Shown here in pieces: positions 5,587 through 5,708 of a stretch of DNA of 5,708 nt. Below the pieces are notes generated by a model that was not told the origin of the DNA, made no database searches, and saw only the letters and a program-made list of their open reading frames with translations. The position numbers and the translations under genes are program-made. Source of the stretch: Myxococcales bacterium (GTDB lineage Bacteria; Myxococcota_A; UBA9160; SMWR01); the NCBI GenBank assembly GCA_022572485.1, contig JACZVU010000168.1:1-5708 (forward strand). The letters are read 5' to 3'. Each line of letters opens with the position of its first letter. Position 1 is the stretch's first letter.

Positions 5587-5665
5587 CTCTCCATTCAAGC
5601 ACCCATCCCGCAGTTTGCCATTGAACGGTTCGACGTAGCCATTCTCCCAGGGTGCTTGGGGAACC
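5587..5665 (-). pseudogene. Decayed fragment of an IS3-family transposase (OrfB, DDE domain end)
   Basis: On the minus strand, 5587-5649 reads WENGYVEPFNGKLRDGC followed by LNGE, a clear match to the 'SPWENGY(V/I)ESFNGKLRDECLNGE' block of IS3-family OrfB transposases. This block holds the catalytic Glu of the DDE triad, kept here as VEPF. Defects are visible. The Ser after that Glu is Pro and the usual RDE is RDG. The expected 'GSP' codons (about 5658-5665) are out of frame with the rest because of roughly 7 extra bases, and TGA interrupts the frame further upstream (5671-5673). Homology stops after NGE, and the rest of the frame runs antisense into the barrel gene. No terminal inverted repeats are seen. 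It is a relic beside the 3' end of the barrel gene and evidence of past insertion at this border. Confidence 0.75.
5596..5658. repeat. Perfect 9-bp inverted repeat within the transposase relic
   Basis: CAAGCACCC (5596-5604) and GGGTGCTTG (5650-5658) are exact reverse complements separated by 45 bases. The right arm coincides with the extra bases that break the transposase frame and the left arm with the codons for D-G-C-L. No T-tract follows, so it is not called a terminator, although it lies 27 bases after the barrel gene's stop. Confidence 0.7.
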
Positions 5666-5708
5666 GCGCATCATGGCGGCGGCAGTCGATCTGTCCCGGG
5701 CGCCTCGA

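Noticed and set aside
5596..5658. The 9-bp inverted repeat as a transcription terminator for the barrel gene.
   Set aside because: A 45-base loop and no T-tract make this unlikely. Its position inside the transposase relic explains it better.

Overview
The window is moderately GC-rich DNA from a Gram-negative bacterium. The evidence is Sec signal peptides, a periplasmic YfiR-family protein, a two-pass chemoreceptor and an outer-membrane beta-barrel ending in Phe. The long chemoreceptor and the aminopropyltransferase-like fragment would fit a delta-proteobacterial/Myxococcota-type or other proteobacterial genome. Taxonomy cannot be settled from the sequence alone.

Layout, all genes on the + strand. 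(i) 1-210 is the 3' end of a gene whose tail resembles large spermidine-synthase-like proteins. (ii) 211-528 has no gene but holds a plausible extended -10 promoter. (iii) 529-1089 encodes a small secreted TPR protein. (iv) 1090-1399 has no gene. (v) 1400-2020 and 2023-4071 form a tight two-gene operon: a YfiR-family (DUF4154) periplasmic protein, then a membrane receptor with a YfiN-like CHASE8 sensor, a HAMP domain and a very long methyl-accepting chemotaxis (MCP) coiled coil. (vi) 4072-4483 has no convincing gene and begins with a 26-bp tandem duplication that copies the receptor's stop-codon region. (vii) 4484-5569 encodes a Met-rich outer-membrane barrel with a TonB-receptor-like N-terminal motif. 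(viii) 5587-5665 is a decayed scrap of an IS3-family transposase on the minus strand, carrying an inverted repeat that may reflect a templated mutation.

The central system is the YfiR-receptor pair. In Pseudomonas YfiBNR, periplasmic YfiR represses the CHASE8-HAMP-GGDEF enzyme YfiN and so controls cyclic di-GMP. Here the same kind of repressor and sensor input are joined to a chemoreceptor output instead of a diguanylate cyclase. The predicted circuit is an envelope or redox signal sensed through YfiR and passed to a CheA/CheW-type array. No che genes and no yfiB are present in the window. The downstream barrel could be a client or an outer-membrane partner, but a 412-base gap separates it from the operon, so that link is inference.
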